From Candidatus Auribacterota bacterium (GTDB taxonomy: Bacteria > Auribacterota > Tritonobacteria > UBA1439), in contig JAPLCW010000175.1 of assembly GCA_026392015.1 (NCBI GenBank), positions 1-40,229 of the forward strand: a DNA stretch of 40,229 nt, read 5' to 3'. The notes beneath the pieces were generated by a model, which had not been told where the DNA came from, ran no database searches, and saw only the letters and a list, made by a program, of their open reading frames with translations. How positions within the stretch are numbered: the stretch's first letter is position 1; every line of letters begins with the position of its first letter. The position numbers were made by a program, and so were the translations under genes. Shown here piece by piece: positions 22,002 through 30,170 of the stretch.

Positions 22002-22488
22002 TTACCGCAGAGGCGCAGAGAACGCAAAGGAAACACAGAAAATAATCAGGTCTCCTTTAATCCGAGTACTCGGCGGCAAATGCCATCTTTCAATATCGAA
22101 ACGTTGGAATTTATCAGCAAACCGATCTTCCAGCCCCCGACCTTCAAGTATGTCAATAATTGAGCATCATGAATAGGAGCGATCACATCTAATGCCTTGA
22201 TCTCGACAACAATCTGGCCTAATACCAGTATGTCGACTCGATAGCCGCAATTTAACTGAATGCCCTTAATATTCAAGGGGAACGACTTTTTGACGCTCAA
22301 ACGGAATCCGGCGTAATGTCAACTCATGGCAAAGACACTCCTCATATGTGGATTCCAAGAGTCCTGGACCGAAATGACGATGAACCTCGATTGCCGCCCC
22401 TATGATTTGCTCGGTAGACTGATTAAGTTCAGAGCCCTTCACTAATCCTCCACCAGTCTCTGCGTTCTCTGCGTCTCCGCGGTGAAAT
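22002..22488. mobile_element. Zeta-type inverted-repeat insert carrying a GxxExxY gene
   Basis: The left end ATTACCGCAGAGGCGCAGAG (22001-22020) and the right end (22458-22488; inverse ACCGCGGAGACGCAGAGAAC) are inverted repeats of about 28 bases. They are the same family as the ends at 18980 and 20403. A single pseudogene fills the interior. The insert sits between the regulator gene and the aminotransferase gene. No transposase is seen. Confidence 0.6.
22046..22442 (-). pseudogene. GxxExxY protein (PD-(D/E)XK nuclease-like), frameshifted
   Basis: From the GTG at 22442, with GGAGG six bases upstream, the frame reads [20 protein letters not shown] and [20 protein letters not shown]. The GxxExxY region and the GPGLLE motif are typical of this family. 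Family sequence then resumes one frame over as [20 protein letters not shown], later VVEIKALD and APIHDAQLLTYLK. The switch lies in a run of five A near 22286-22290; removing one A would restore a single frame of about 131 codons. It is therefore a frameshifted gene or a homopolymer error. The biological role of the family is unknown. Confidence 0.85.
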
Positions 22489-22504
22489 ACTAATATATTT
22501 TATG

Positions 22505-22993
22505 CTACGGGGTGACCGCCAGCCGTCTGTCTTTCGGCTTTCCAACAAGCATATCCCCGTCTTCCTTGTATTTTTTGAGGAGAAAATGCGTCACCGTTCC
22601 CTGGACATTCTCCATCGGCGCGAGCTTCTCCGCGACAAAACTGCCGATGCTCTGGATGTCGCTGCCCTCGACGGTGAGGAGCAGGTCGTATCCGCCGGAG
22701 AGCAGGTAGCAGCACTTGACCTCGGGGAAGAGGTAGATGCGCTCCGCAATCCTGTCGAATCCCACGTTCTTTTGCGGGATCGTCTTCACCTCGATGAGCG
22801 CGCGCACCGGACGCTCCTCCTTGGACAGCGCCTCACTGTTCACCACCGCCTTGTATTTGAGGATAACCCCCTCCTTCTCGAGCCGCCGGATCTCTTTCTT
22901 CACCTCCGCGGGGGTCAACCCGAGAAGGGAGGCCATTTCCTCCGGAGTTGTCCGTGCATCCTTCTGAAGAATCTCAAGAATTTCTTTCATCAT
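22505..22993 (-). CDS. Lrp/AsnC-family transcriptional regulator
   Basis: The 162-residue protein starts at the ATG of 22993, with GGAGG 13 to 9 bases upstream. The N-terminal winged helix-turn-helix is clear (ILQKDARTTPEEMASLLGLT, then EVKKEIRRLEKEGVILKYKA). The C-terminal half is an AsnC ligand-binding domain (RALIEVKT; ERIYLFPEVKCCYLLSGGYD, then LLLTVEG). It probably regulates the adjacent aminotransferase in response to an amino acid, as is common for this gene pair; this is inference from neighbourhood. Confidence 0.9.
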   Translation of the reverse strand: MMKEILEILQKDARTTPEEMASLLGLTPAEVKKEIRRLEKEGVILKYKAVVNSEALSKEERPVRALIEVKTIPQKNVGFDRIAERIYLFPEVKCCYLLSGGYDLLLTVEGSDIQSIGSFVAEKLAPMENVQGTVTHFLLKKYKEDGDMLVGKPKDRRLAVTP

Positions 22994-23021
22994 GGCACAC
23001 ACCCTCCTCTCTATTGCTGTT

Positions 23022-23027
23022 ATTATA
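23022..23027 (-). promoter_or_regulatory. Candidate -10 box of the Lrp/AsnC gene
   Basis: On the minus strand a perfect TATAAT lies 28 bases before the start codon at 22993. No convincing -35 hexamer is found at the right spacing, so activation or autoregulation is possible. Confidence 0.4.
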
Positions 23028-23083
23028 TCCACTAAAAGCGGTTAACGCACTTAATAATTTGATTCAGGGGCGGGCATATGAGG

Positions 23084-23256
23084 GTAGTGGCTTAATTTGG
23101 GTGGCGTTGATTTGCAGGGGTTCGACGAACTTGTCCTGAGCACTTCGGCTGCGCTCAGTATAAACTCGGCCGAAGGATCGAACCCGGGCGCGATAAAACT
23201 TGTCCTGAGCTTGCCGAAGGATCACGCCCCTACAACATAGAATGATTAAAAGGGGA
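23084..23256. repeat. Beta-family element lacking its right end
   Basis: It starts GTAGTGGCTTAATTTGG exactly like the copy at 30483. It contains CAGGGGTTCGACGAACTTGT, a CTTCGGCTGCGCTCAGTATA segment and CCCCTACAACAT. The GAGCCACTAC right end found in the other copies is missing, so this copy is truncated or rearranged. It fills the spacer between the Lrp promoter and the nucleotidyltransferase-like gene. Confidence 0.65.
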
Positions 23257-23265
23257 TACTTACGT

Positions 23266-24303
23266 CTATGGCTGGATCTTCGCGGTGTTATCCATGTCGG
23301 TTACGAGGACGCCCTCACACGAGCTTTTCGGAGTCCTGACCCTGACATGGTATCCCGTCGCCCTCACGCGGTCGCCCGAGCGATATTCTCCCCTCTTCCC
23401 CCCATGGTAGATGATGAGTGCGGAATTGCCGGGGAGCGTCGTGGTTCCTATCCGCGCGTCCGAGATTGGAAGGTAGGTGGGCATGAATCCGGTATGGTCA
23501 TCGTTGGCGATGGTCGCGGTGGCTTCGATGCCGGAAGCGAGGATCTCCATTTCGAAGCGCGGCAACGGGATCTCTTCCGGGCGCGTGTACGAAAAGAACG
23601 GGCAGATCATGTTCCCGGCGTCATCGTAGAATCGTATCGCCCAGAGAATTCCCATCTCGAAGACCTGACGCTTGGGGTCCTTCACAATCTCATAGATTCC
23701 GGAGAGCGACTTTCTGAGAGCCGCCACACTCCCGTAAAAAACCAGATCGAAATCGTGCGCGGCGGCGAGATTCCCGAACGCCATCGAACCGGTGCAACCG
23801 ATCATGTCAGGATCGATCCCGAGGAGCTTGCCGGTAGCACGCATCGTCGCGTCGATGTCCGGCCGCCGCGTGCGTATGATCTCGAGGGAACGCAGCGGCG
23901 GGATGTAGCCGATGAAATCGTCGAGGTTGAAAAGGCACTTGTTCTCCGCGAAGACCGGCTTGCCGACCTGAGAAGAGGGGTCGATCTTGCTGTATATCTC
24001 GAGCTGCTCCCTAAATGGGATCCACTTCTCGTCTTTTGCGCCGTACTGCTTGATGATGCTCGAGTAGGTGACGCCGAAAAACTTCTTGGTCCCGCTCGGA
24101 TCAGGGATGTAAATAATATTGGAGATGAGCTTCCCCTCGGGGTGGAAATACCCTTCAGCGAAAGCGAGGAGGCCGTCGTTACGCAGGAAAAAGTTTGCGT
24201 CGCGGATCTCCTTGAGTTCCGAAATGGGCACTACGAAATCCCTGAAATCGGGATGCCTGCGAACCTGCGCCATCAACTCTTTATTGTCTTTTCCGTATAT
24301 CAT
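23266..24303 (-). CDS. Nucleotidyltransferase-like protein, second of a tandem pair
   Basis: The 345-residue protein is a diverged paralogue of its upstream neighbour. The centre holds a nucleotidyltransferase-type pattern, GSMAFG followed by AAAHDFDLVFYG (about 172-192), that is GS then DxD. The N-terminal third has FVVPISELKEIRDANFFLRN and AFAEGYFHPEG, resembling a predicted nucleotidyltransferase family of archaea. A block CPFFSY precedes the C-terminal part, which ends with YHGGKRGEY...GDRVRATGYHVRVRT. I do not know its substrate. Start at ATG 24303 is preferred over GTG 24336. The two genes are separated by about 125 bases of repeated CCTTACACCTTA-type sequence. Confidence 0.65.
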   Translation of the reverse strand: MIYGKDNKELMAQVRRHPDFRDFVVPISELKEIRDANFFLRNDGLLAFAEGYFHPEGKLISNIIYIPDPSGTKKFFGVTYSSIIKQYGAKDEKWIPFREQLEIYSKIDPSSQVGKPVFAENKCLFNLDDFIGYIPPLRSLEIIRTRRPDIDATMRATGKLLGIDPDMIGCTGSMAFGNLAAAHDFDLVFYGSVAALRKSLSGIYEIVKDPKRQVFEMGILWAIRFYDDAGNMICPFFSYTRPEEIPLPRFEMEILASGIEATATIANDDHTGFMPTYLPISDARIGTTTLPGNSALIIYHGGKRGEYRSGDRVRATGYHVRVRTPKSSCEGVLVTDMDNTAKIQP

Positions 24304-24427
24304 CTTGCCTTTGTCTCCCGGCTTTAAACCTTGCACCGCACACTACATCATCTTGCATTTTTTCTCCGAGCCTTACACCTTAAACTTTACACTAGATCAT
24401 CTCTCATTTCTCTTCTAGCCTTACACC
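24304..24427. repeat. Short tandem repeat spacer between the two nucleotidyltransferase-like genes
   Basis: Two imperfect units of about 60 bases contain CTTGCACCGCACACTACATC / CTTACACCTTAAACTTTACA and ACTAGATCATCTCTCATTTC. A third partial unit (CCTTACACCTTACACTG) overlaps the end of the upstream gene and supplies its stop codon. Confidence 0.5.
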
Positions 24428-25537
24428 TTACACTGTTTTTCCGATGTCCCCGATATTCGTCGTCAGCACCGCCTCATACTCCTCGCGTTGCGTTCGGGAT
24501 GCGCCGCTTCCTTTGAATGTCCGTATCAGGACATGGTTCCCCCGCCCGACTATCCTGTTCCCCTCGACGTAATCCCCCCGCTCGCCGCCATGGTAAAGAA
24601 TCAACTTGAGATTTCCACGAAAACCCTTGCCGTCAAGCGTGACCTTCTCAAGCTCCATAATCGACGGGTTGTAGGAGTTATGCGTATGGTCCACGACCGT
24701 CCCCTCCACTGCCACGTCGGAGATCTTCTCGCAAGTAAAATCCCGGAGGGGGCACTCGTCCAGATTGATGTAGGAGAAGAACGGGCAGAACATGAACTTT
24801 CTTTTGCCTACCCACTCCCAGTAACGGATCGGCCAGTACTTCCCGAACTCGAACACCCTCCTTTCCTCTTTCTCGGCCGTGAGCTTGTAGAGAAAATCCA
24901 CGATGCTCCTGACCTCCTTGACGGTGCCGTAGATCACCACGTCGAGGTCGTGCGGGTTCGCGTACGTCCCGATGGAGAGGGAGCCGGAAATGCCGAACCG
25001 CTCCACGGGGATGCCGAGGAGTTCCGCCGATGCCTCGACCGCCACCCTGATGGATCGCGCGCTCTCGTCGCCGCCCTCCGCGCGACTGAAGATTTTCCTC
25101 ATCCCGTTGTGGTGAGGGAAATGTCCCAAAATTGAATTCATCGGCACCAGGGCCTTGTACTTCGCATGGGGAGGCTTCTCGACATCGAGGGAGGGATCTA
25201 TCTCAAGGTAGCGCTTGAGCTGGAGCGGGTAGAAAAGGTGGAGCGGCTGCGTGTTCATAATCCCCTTGGTGAGATTCTCGTAGGGCTCTCCGAAGATCGT
25301 CTTCTTCGCGTAGTCCTCCACCTTCTGGCCCCTCTCCGGAACAAAAACGATGTGCGATACGAGGTGTCTTTCCCGGAGCGACCTGTCCGGCTCGTGGCAG
25401 TAGCCCTCAGAGAAGACGAAGGTCCCGTCCTCGCGCAAGAAGTAGGTGGCGTCCCGGAATTCGGTCGCACCGTCGATGGGGACGAAGAAATCCGCAAATT
25501 TCTCGTGTTTTTGCATTTTCTGTATTACGGAATCCAT
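24428..25537 (-). CDS. Nucleotidyltransferase-like protein, first of a tandem pair
   Basis: The 369-residue protein shares the whole architecture of the gene at 23266: FFVPIDGATEFRDATYFLRE with SEGYCHEP near the N-terminus, GSLSIG then PHDLDVVIYG (185-204) as the GS...DxD motif, CPFFSYINLDECPL, and YHGGERGDYVEGNRIVGRGN near the C-terminus. AGGAG stands seven bases before the ATG. The motif suggests transfer of a nucleotide to an RNA, protein or small molecule, but the third acidic residue of the active site is not certain by eye. No signal peptide. Confidence 0.65.
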   Translation of the reverse strand: MDSVIQKMQKHEKFADFFVPIDGATEFRDATYFLREDGTFVFSEGYCHEPDRSLRERHLVSHIVFVPERGQKVEDYAKKTIFGEPYENLTKGIMNTQPLHLFYPLQLKRYLEIDPSLDVEKPPHAKYKALVPMNSILGHFPHHNGMRKIFSRAEGGDESARSIRVAVEASAELLGIPVERFGISGSLSIGTYANPHDLDVVIYGTVKEVRSIVDFLYKLTAEKEERRVFEFGKYWPIRYWEWVGKRKFMFCPFFSYINLDECPLRDFTCEKISDVAVEGTVVDHTHNSYNPSIMELEKVTLDGKGFRGNLKLILYHGGERGDYVEGNRIVGRGNHVLIRTFKGSGASRTQREEYEAVLTTNIGDIGKTV

Positions 25538-26192
25538 AATTCTCCTGCAAGTGTGGGGAGTTTTTTATCATCAATGGAAGCAGATTGCAAGCCAAAACGC
25601 TTAAAGACCTAACCTGGATTATTCATCAGACGATTAAAAGAGCAATTTAAACAGCCTGACATATGCAACCGCGGATTCTGAGGATTAGGCGGATTACACA
25701 ATGCAAATCCGCGTAATCAGCGTAATCCGCGGTTGAAACATTAATAGTTGGTGAATAATCCAGGCTAAATGCCCGCGCAGTGATCCCGCAGCAATCCCGG
25801 CTATCCTCAGGGAGTACCGATATCTATTCCCCCGCAAACGACGGGTTATCCCTCGCATTGTGAAAATATGACGCAAGAGCTACAATACTAGAGTGATACG
25901 AGACCCGTGATAAGAGCCAACTCTCAGGGTCCAACTTATTACTAATCATTTATCTCTTATTGCTCTAGTATGGATTATTCATCTCCTTGTGGTAGGGGTT
26001 CGATTTATCGAACCCGGTTTTAAAACGGTCTTGATGAAACTTGTCCTGTCGAAGACCCTGAGCGAAGTCGAAGGGACCTTGCCGAAGGATCAAGCCCCTA
26101 CAATTCAATGGGTAATCATGTAGTGAGATCAGTCAAATCACGAGTTGATGAATAAGTCAGGCTAGACAATGTGCCGAGAATAAGAATCACGC
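25538..26192. repeat. Spacer with two alpha elements, no gene seen
   Basis: Element 25613-25766 has ends CCTGGATTATTCATCA and TGAATAATCCAGGCT, with an internal perfect hairpin family (AACCGCGGATT...AATCCGCGGTT). Element 25972-26164 has ends GGATTATTCATC and GATGAATAAGTCAGGCT and contains a delta palindrome (25992-26101, GTAGGGGTTCG ... CCCCTAC). The stretch between them (25767-25971) shows no feature I recognise. Confidence 0.75.
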
Positions 26193-26960
26193 ATGCGTGC
26201 CAGGGCATTCATCGGTACCAGCGGCTACAACTACGATCACTGGGGGGGCGGCGTATTCTACCCCATGGACATGCCGCAGCGCCAGTGGCTGGAGCACTAC
26301 GCGCGCCATCTCGGGAGCGTCGAGCTCAACGTCACCTTCTACCGGCTCCCTGAGAAGTCCGTTTTCCGGGGCTGGGCGCGGAGAACGCCGAACCATTTCA
26401 TCTTCGCCATCAAGGGGAGCCGCTATATCACGCACATCAAGCGCCTCAAGGAGTGCCGCGAGCCCGTAGCGACATTCATGAGAAACGCATCGGGGCTCGG
26501 GGACAAGCTCAGAGTCGTGCTCTGGCAGCTCCACCCAAAGATGAAGGCCGACACGGAGAGGCTCGAAACATTCTGTAAAGCCCTCGCGCGCTCCGCTCCC
26601 GCGCGGCGCGTGCGGCACGCATTCGAGTTCCGCCATGAGAGCTGGTTCAACAACGAGGTCTATGCGCTCCTGCACGATCGCAACCACTCTCTCTGCATTG
26701 CTCACTCCCCCGGCTGGCCCATGGTTGAGGAGGTGACCGCCGATTTCGTCTATCTGCGCTTCCACGGAGGCGAATGGCTCTACGGCTCGAACTACCGTGA
26801 GGAGGTGTTACGGGGATGGGCCGCAAAGGCGCGAAAATGGATGCGGGAGGGAACGGATATCTACGCCTACTTCAACAACGACGCGCAAGGATTCGCGGTC
26901 AGGAACGCCCTCCGCCTCAGGGAGCTGATCATGAGCCCGCAAGAGCATATTTCTCATTAA
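26193..26960 (+). CDS. DUF72 family protein (YecE-like TIM barrel)
   Basis: The 255-residue product fits DUF72: IGTSGYNYDHWGGGVFYP at the start, WLEHYARHLGSVELNVTFYR, then FIFAIKGSRYITHIKRL and FEFRHESWF. The late stretch FVYLRFHG and YAYFNNDAQGFAVRNALRLR is also characteristic. Family members adopt a TIM-barrel-like fold; their biochemical role is not established. The start lies 28 bases after an alpha-element end and has no evident ribosome site, so the first codons may be read from a start other than the annotated ATG. Confidence 0.9.
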   Translation: MRARAFIGTSGYNYDHWGGGVFYPMDMPQRQWLEHYARHLGSVELNVTFYRLPEKSVFRGWARRTPNHFIFAIKGSRYITHIKRLKECREPVATFMRNASGLGDKLRVVLWQLHPKMKADTERLETFCKALARSAPARRVRHAFEFRHESWFNNEVYALLHDRNHSLCIAHSPGWPMVEEVTADFVYLRFHGGEWLYGSNYREEVLRGWAAKARKWMREGTDIYAYFNNDAQGFAVRNALRLRELIMSPQEHISH

Positions 26961-27011
26961 AAGAACGCACCACCCCGGCTGTTCCACAAAGTCCGCGAGG
27001 CTGAATCAGCG

Positions 27012-28598
27012 CTACCTGACTGTGACGAAAGTGCTCACATCCAGGAACGCCTGGCTTCTGCGTGTGATCTTCTTGATAGACTGATCAAAGAACAGAACCG
27101 CGAACTCGTAGCGGCCCGGCGCGTTCGGAACGAGTGCACTGAGAATCGGCGCAAAGAGCGGCGCCAATAGCCCGCGCGCCTTCGCATCCGGCTTCTTCAG
27201 ATTCACCGGCTTCAGCGTGAACATGTCCAGAACCGCCCCGTTCGGCTGAATTATTACCGCCCACGCCTTGAAGGGGGGGCCTGTGATGGTTTTAGTAAGC
27301 AGGAAGCCCACCGTAAGCGTGCTCCCGGGATTCGGCGCGGAGTTGTTGACCACAATCATGGCCATGGGCAGCGGGGTGGATGTCGGTGTCTCTGCCGGTG
27401 TCCCTGTCGGTGTCTCTGTCGGTGTGTTCGTCGGTGTGTTGGTCGGCGTGTTCGTCGGTGTCGGGGTATTGGTGGGAGTGGGCGTGCACTGGAGCACGTA
27501 CACTCTGGTGTCATCCGACCCGACATAAAGGGTATAGTCCTCGTCACCTATCGCGGGGGAGGAAGTCACCTTGGATCCGGTTTCATAACTCCACAACAGG
27601 ACGCCATCGTTGTCAAACTTGTAGAGAATGTTATCATCGGAGCCCACGTACACCATGACATCATAATCCACAGCAGGTGACGAACCGACGTTATCCCCCG
27701 TTTCATAGCTCCATAAAAAGTTGCTTGTGGCGGAGGTGGATGGACTGAAGCTATAGATATTGTTATCATCGGAACCCACATAAATGATTTTATCGGACAT
27801 GTGTGACTCGAATGCCGGTGAGGATTTGACATCCTCCGCGGTTTCATAGCTCCACGACAGGCTGCCTGTAGAGGCAAACGCGTAAAAAAAGTTGTCGTTG
27901 GAACCCACGTAAGTGGAATAGTCATCATTGCTGCTGAAGCTCGGTGAGGATGTGATGGCACCCGCCGTTTCATAGCTCCACGACAGGCTGCCGGAAGAGA
28001 GAATGCCATACAAATGAGCGTCATCAGAGCCGATGTATACGGCATCAGTGCCCACCGCCGGCGAAGAGCCGATGTTCTGTTCTGTTTCATAACTCCACAA
28101 TAAAGTTCCGTTGGAATTGAAACTGTAGAGCAGATTATCATCTGAACCGACATATACGTTGTCGCTGGATACCACAGGGGAGGAGTTAACTGCGTCCGCG
28201 GTCTCATAGCTCCAGGTGAGAGCACTACTGCTTGTGACAAGGGCGTACACACAGTGATTATCAGATCCAGCGTAAATCGTATGATTATAATTATTCACCG
28301 CAGGGGAGGAGCTGACGTTCTCGCCCGTGTCGTAGCTCCAGCCGATTGCGCCGTCCGAGTTAAACCTGTAAATATTATTATCATCAGATCCAACATAGAC
28401 GTTCCTAGAATCTGTGGCCGGCGAGGAATGCACGATCCCCCCTGTTTCATAGCTCCAGCGTATCACGGGCAGGAGAGGGCCACTATAAGAGGAGCAGCCC
28501 GTATGTTGGGCATCGTTATGGAACATGGGCCATGGATTCACGTTATTCCAGGAAAATACAAAGAGCAGGATACACAGCGCCAATAAAACTCGTTTCAT
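27012..28598 (-). CDS. Secreted PQQ-like beta-propeller protein with Thr-Pro linker
   Basis: The 528-residue product has a signal peptide (MKRVLLALCILLFVFSW) and GGGAGG before its ATG. About eight near-identical repeats follow, each like SSPAVGTDAVYIGSDD plus SGSLSWSYET, forming a propeller. A linker of TPTNTPTNTP-type repeats (about residues 375-410) joins it to a C-terminal beta-rich domain. That domain has IVVNNSAPNPGSTLTVGF, QPNGAVLDMFTLKP, ARGLLAPLF and PGRYEFAVL, and is homologous by eye to the end of the protein at 1342-2850, which lacks the linker. Exported; probably a surface or periplasmic binding protein. Confidence 0.85.
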   Translation of the reverse strand: MKRVLLALCILLFVFSWNNVNPWPMFHNDAQHTGCSSYSGPLLPVIRWSYETGGIVHSSPATDSRNVYVGSDDNNIYRFNSDGAIGWSYDTGENVSSSPAVNNYNHTIYAGSDNHCVYALVTSSSALTWSYETADAVNSSPVVSSDNVYVGSDDNLLYSFNSNGTLLWSYETEQNIGSSPAVGTDAVYIGSDDAHLYGILSSGSLSWSYETAGAITSSPSFSSNDDYSTYVGSNDNFFYAFASTGSLSWSYETAEDVKSSPAFESHMSDKIIYVGSDDNNIYSFSPSTSATSNFLWSYETGDNVGSSPAVDYDVMVYVGSDDNILYKFDNDGVLLWSYETGSKVTSSPAIGDEDYTLYVGSDDTRVYVLQCTPTPTNTPTPTNTPTNTPTNTPTETPTGTPAETPTSTPLPMAMIVVNNSAPNPGSTLTVGFLLTKTITGPPFKAWAVIIQPNGAVLDMFTLKPVNLKKPDAKARGLLAPLFAPILSALVPNAPGRYEFAVLFFDQSIKKITRRSQAFLDVSTFVTVR

Positions 28599-28820
28599 CT
28601 GATACCTCCCTCTCCCTCACTCCTCAGGTCATTCTGAATATAGAGCAAGGGATTTAATGTAGCAAGTTTCGTGCAAATAGCTAGCGAAGCTTCGCCTCAA
28701 ACCGACAAGGAGCAAGCCATGGTAACTGCCTGGTCAAAGGATGATTCGTGCCTGGTGAAGTATTGACGACATTTCAAATCCCCCTCTTATCCCCCTTTTG
28801 AAAAGGGGGAGGAAGGGGGT
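28599..28820. repeat. Short spacer with a G-rich hairpin
   Basis: Near 28790, CCCCCTTTTGAAAAGGGGG forms a hairpin similar to other GGGGAGG-type spacer repeats (8120, 8202, 36760). The adjacent CTCGATTCAGGGTTTAGAGT (28843-28862) is repeat-like and encodes the last residues of the CCA-adding enzyme. Confidence 0.5.
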
Positions 28821-30170
28821 CTAGTGTTTTGAGTTTGTTCTCGATTCAGGGTTTAGAGTTTCGGATGGGTAGTTCTTTCGCACCCATTCCTGGGCTTCTT
28901 CCTTCGTTTTTAATCTGTTCTCAAGCTGCATCTCCTCCACCTCGGCGAGAATGTCGCCTATTATCGGTCCCTCGAGGAAACCGAGCTGGAGGAGATCCTT
29001 CCCGGTGAGGAGGGGCTTGGGCTTGATATCCTCCCTGCCGTACTCCTCGACCTTCTTCTTCAGGAATTCCCAAGCCGAGATATCGTGATCGCTCGCGAGG
29101 CAGTCGAGCCGGTGCAGCTCGAGCTCATCGAAGAACGTGGGCCTCGCCACCAGGCGCTTGATCGTGCTCTCCCGCATCCTCTTCACCTCCATGAAAACCA
29201 TGTGGTTCTCGACGCAGGCGGCTATCCTGTCCCGCAGGTGGTTGGGGAACCTCAGCCTGTTGCAGATCTCTCTCGCAATCTCCGCCCCCACGGTCTGGTG
29301 CCTGAAAAATCTGATGCGGTCCTCTACGGTGAGGGTGCGCGGTTTGCCCACGTCATGGAGAAGCACCGAGAATGCGAGAACGACGGATGGCTCGTGCATT
29401 CCATCGAGCATCTGTCGGGTGTGCGCGAACACGTCCCCCTCGGGGTGGCAGCCCTGGGGCTGCAGAACCCCCTTCATTGCGTGCACCTCGGGGAGGACCA
29501 TTTTCAGGAGGCGTGTCTCATAGAGCAGCTCGAGCCCCATCCCCGCGCGCGGGCCGATCAGCATCTTCACCAGCTCATCCCTGATCCGCTCCTGGCTCAC
29601 CACCCCGATCTCACCGGCGCGGTGCCGGATCGCCGTCAGGGTCTGTTCCTCGATGCGAAAACCGAGCGTCGAGGAGAATCGCACCGCCCGCAGCAGGCGC
29701 AGCTTATCCTCCGTAAATCTCTTCGTCGGATCCCCGATAGTCCGGATCACACCGGCGCGGATGTCCTGTTCGCCCCCGACGAAATCCAGCAACTGGTTCT
29801 CCTGCGGGTCATAGAGGAGGCCGTTCACGGTAAAATCGCGTCTGAGAACATCTTCCCGTGCCGATGAGAATGTCACCCCCGAGGGCTTGCGGCCGTCGAG
29901 GTATTCCATATCCGCGCGGAAGGTCGCGACCTGGAAGGCGTGCCCCTCCTCGATCACGATCATGACACCGAACTGCGCGCCGACGGGAACTACATGGGAG
30001 AACAGCCTTGTGACATCTTCGGGGCGGGCGCTTGTGGCGATATCATGGTCGAACGGTTCCTTCCCCATGAGCATGTCGCGAACGCAGCCCCCGACAAAGT
30101 AGGCCTCAAAACCGTTCTTCGCCAGACGCCGCACAATCTCAACGGCAACCTCTTTTTCACTTTTTCTCAT
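28821..30170 (-). CDS. cca: CCA tRNA nucleotidyltransferase with HD domain
   Basis: The enzyme adds or repairs the 3' CCA of tRNA. The polymerase-beta-like head begins at once: YFVGGCVRDMLMGKEPFDHD (G-G-x-V-R-D and the first D-x-D), then RRDFTVNGLLYD and FTEDKLRLLRAVRFSSTLGF. A central helical tRNA-binding part follows, and an HD-type domain (VLLHDVGKPRT ... HQTVGAEIA) lies near residue 270. I use the ATG at 30170 because the longer frame reads into CACAGATA repeats; an ATG at 30203 is an alternative. Several tRNA CCA ends, including that of the intron-split tRNA-Asn here, are encoded, so this enzyme may mainly repair ends or complete others. Confidence 0.92.
   Translation of the reverse strand: MRKSEKEVAVEIVRRLAKNGFEAYFVGGCVRDMLMGKEPFDHDIATSARPEDVTRLFSHVVPVGAQFGVMIVIEEGHAFQVATFRADMEYLDGRKPSGVTFSSAREDVLRRDFTVNGLLYDPQENQLLDFVGGEQDIRAGVIRTIGDPTKRFTEDKLRLLRAVRFSSTLGFRIEEQTLTAIRHRAGEIGVVSQERIRDELVKMLIGPRAGMGLELLYETRLLKMVLPEVHAMKGVLQPQGCHPEGDVFAHTRQMLDGMHEPSVVLAFSVLLHDVGKPRTLTVEDRIRFFRHQTVGAEIAREICNRLRFPNHLRDRIAACVENHMVFMEVKRMRESTIKRLVARPTFFDELELHRLDCLASDHDISAWEFLKKKVEEYGREDIKPKPLLTGKDLLQLGFLEGPIIGDILAEVEEMQLENRLKTKEEAQEWVRKNYPSETLNPESRTNSKH

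Noticed and set aside
22046..22300. A complete short 84-residue protein starting at a TTG
   Set aside because: The missing N-terminal half is present one frame over with a good ribosome site, so this is the tail of a frameshifted gene.
27370..27480. Closely spaced GGTGT-rich repeats that look like a short tandem array or CRISPR
   Set aside because: They are in-frame Thr-Pro codons of the linker in the beta-propeller protein on the minus strand; there are no spacers of uniform length.
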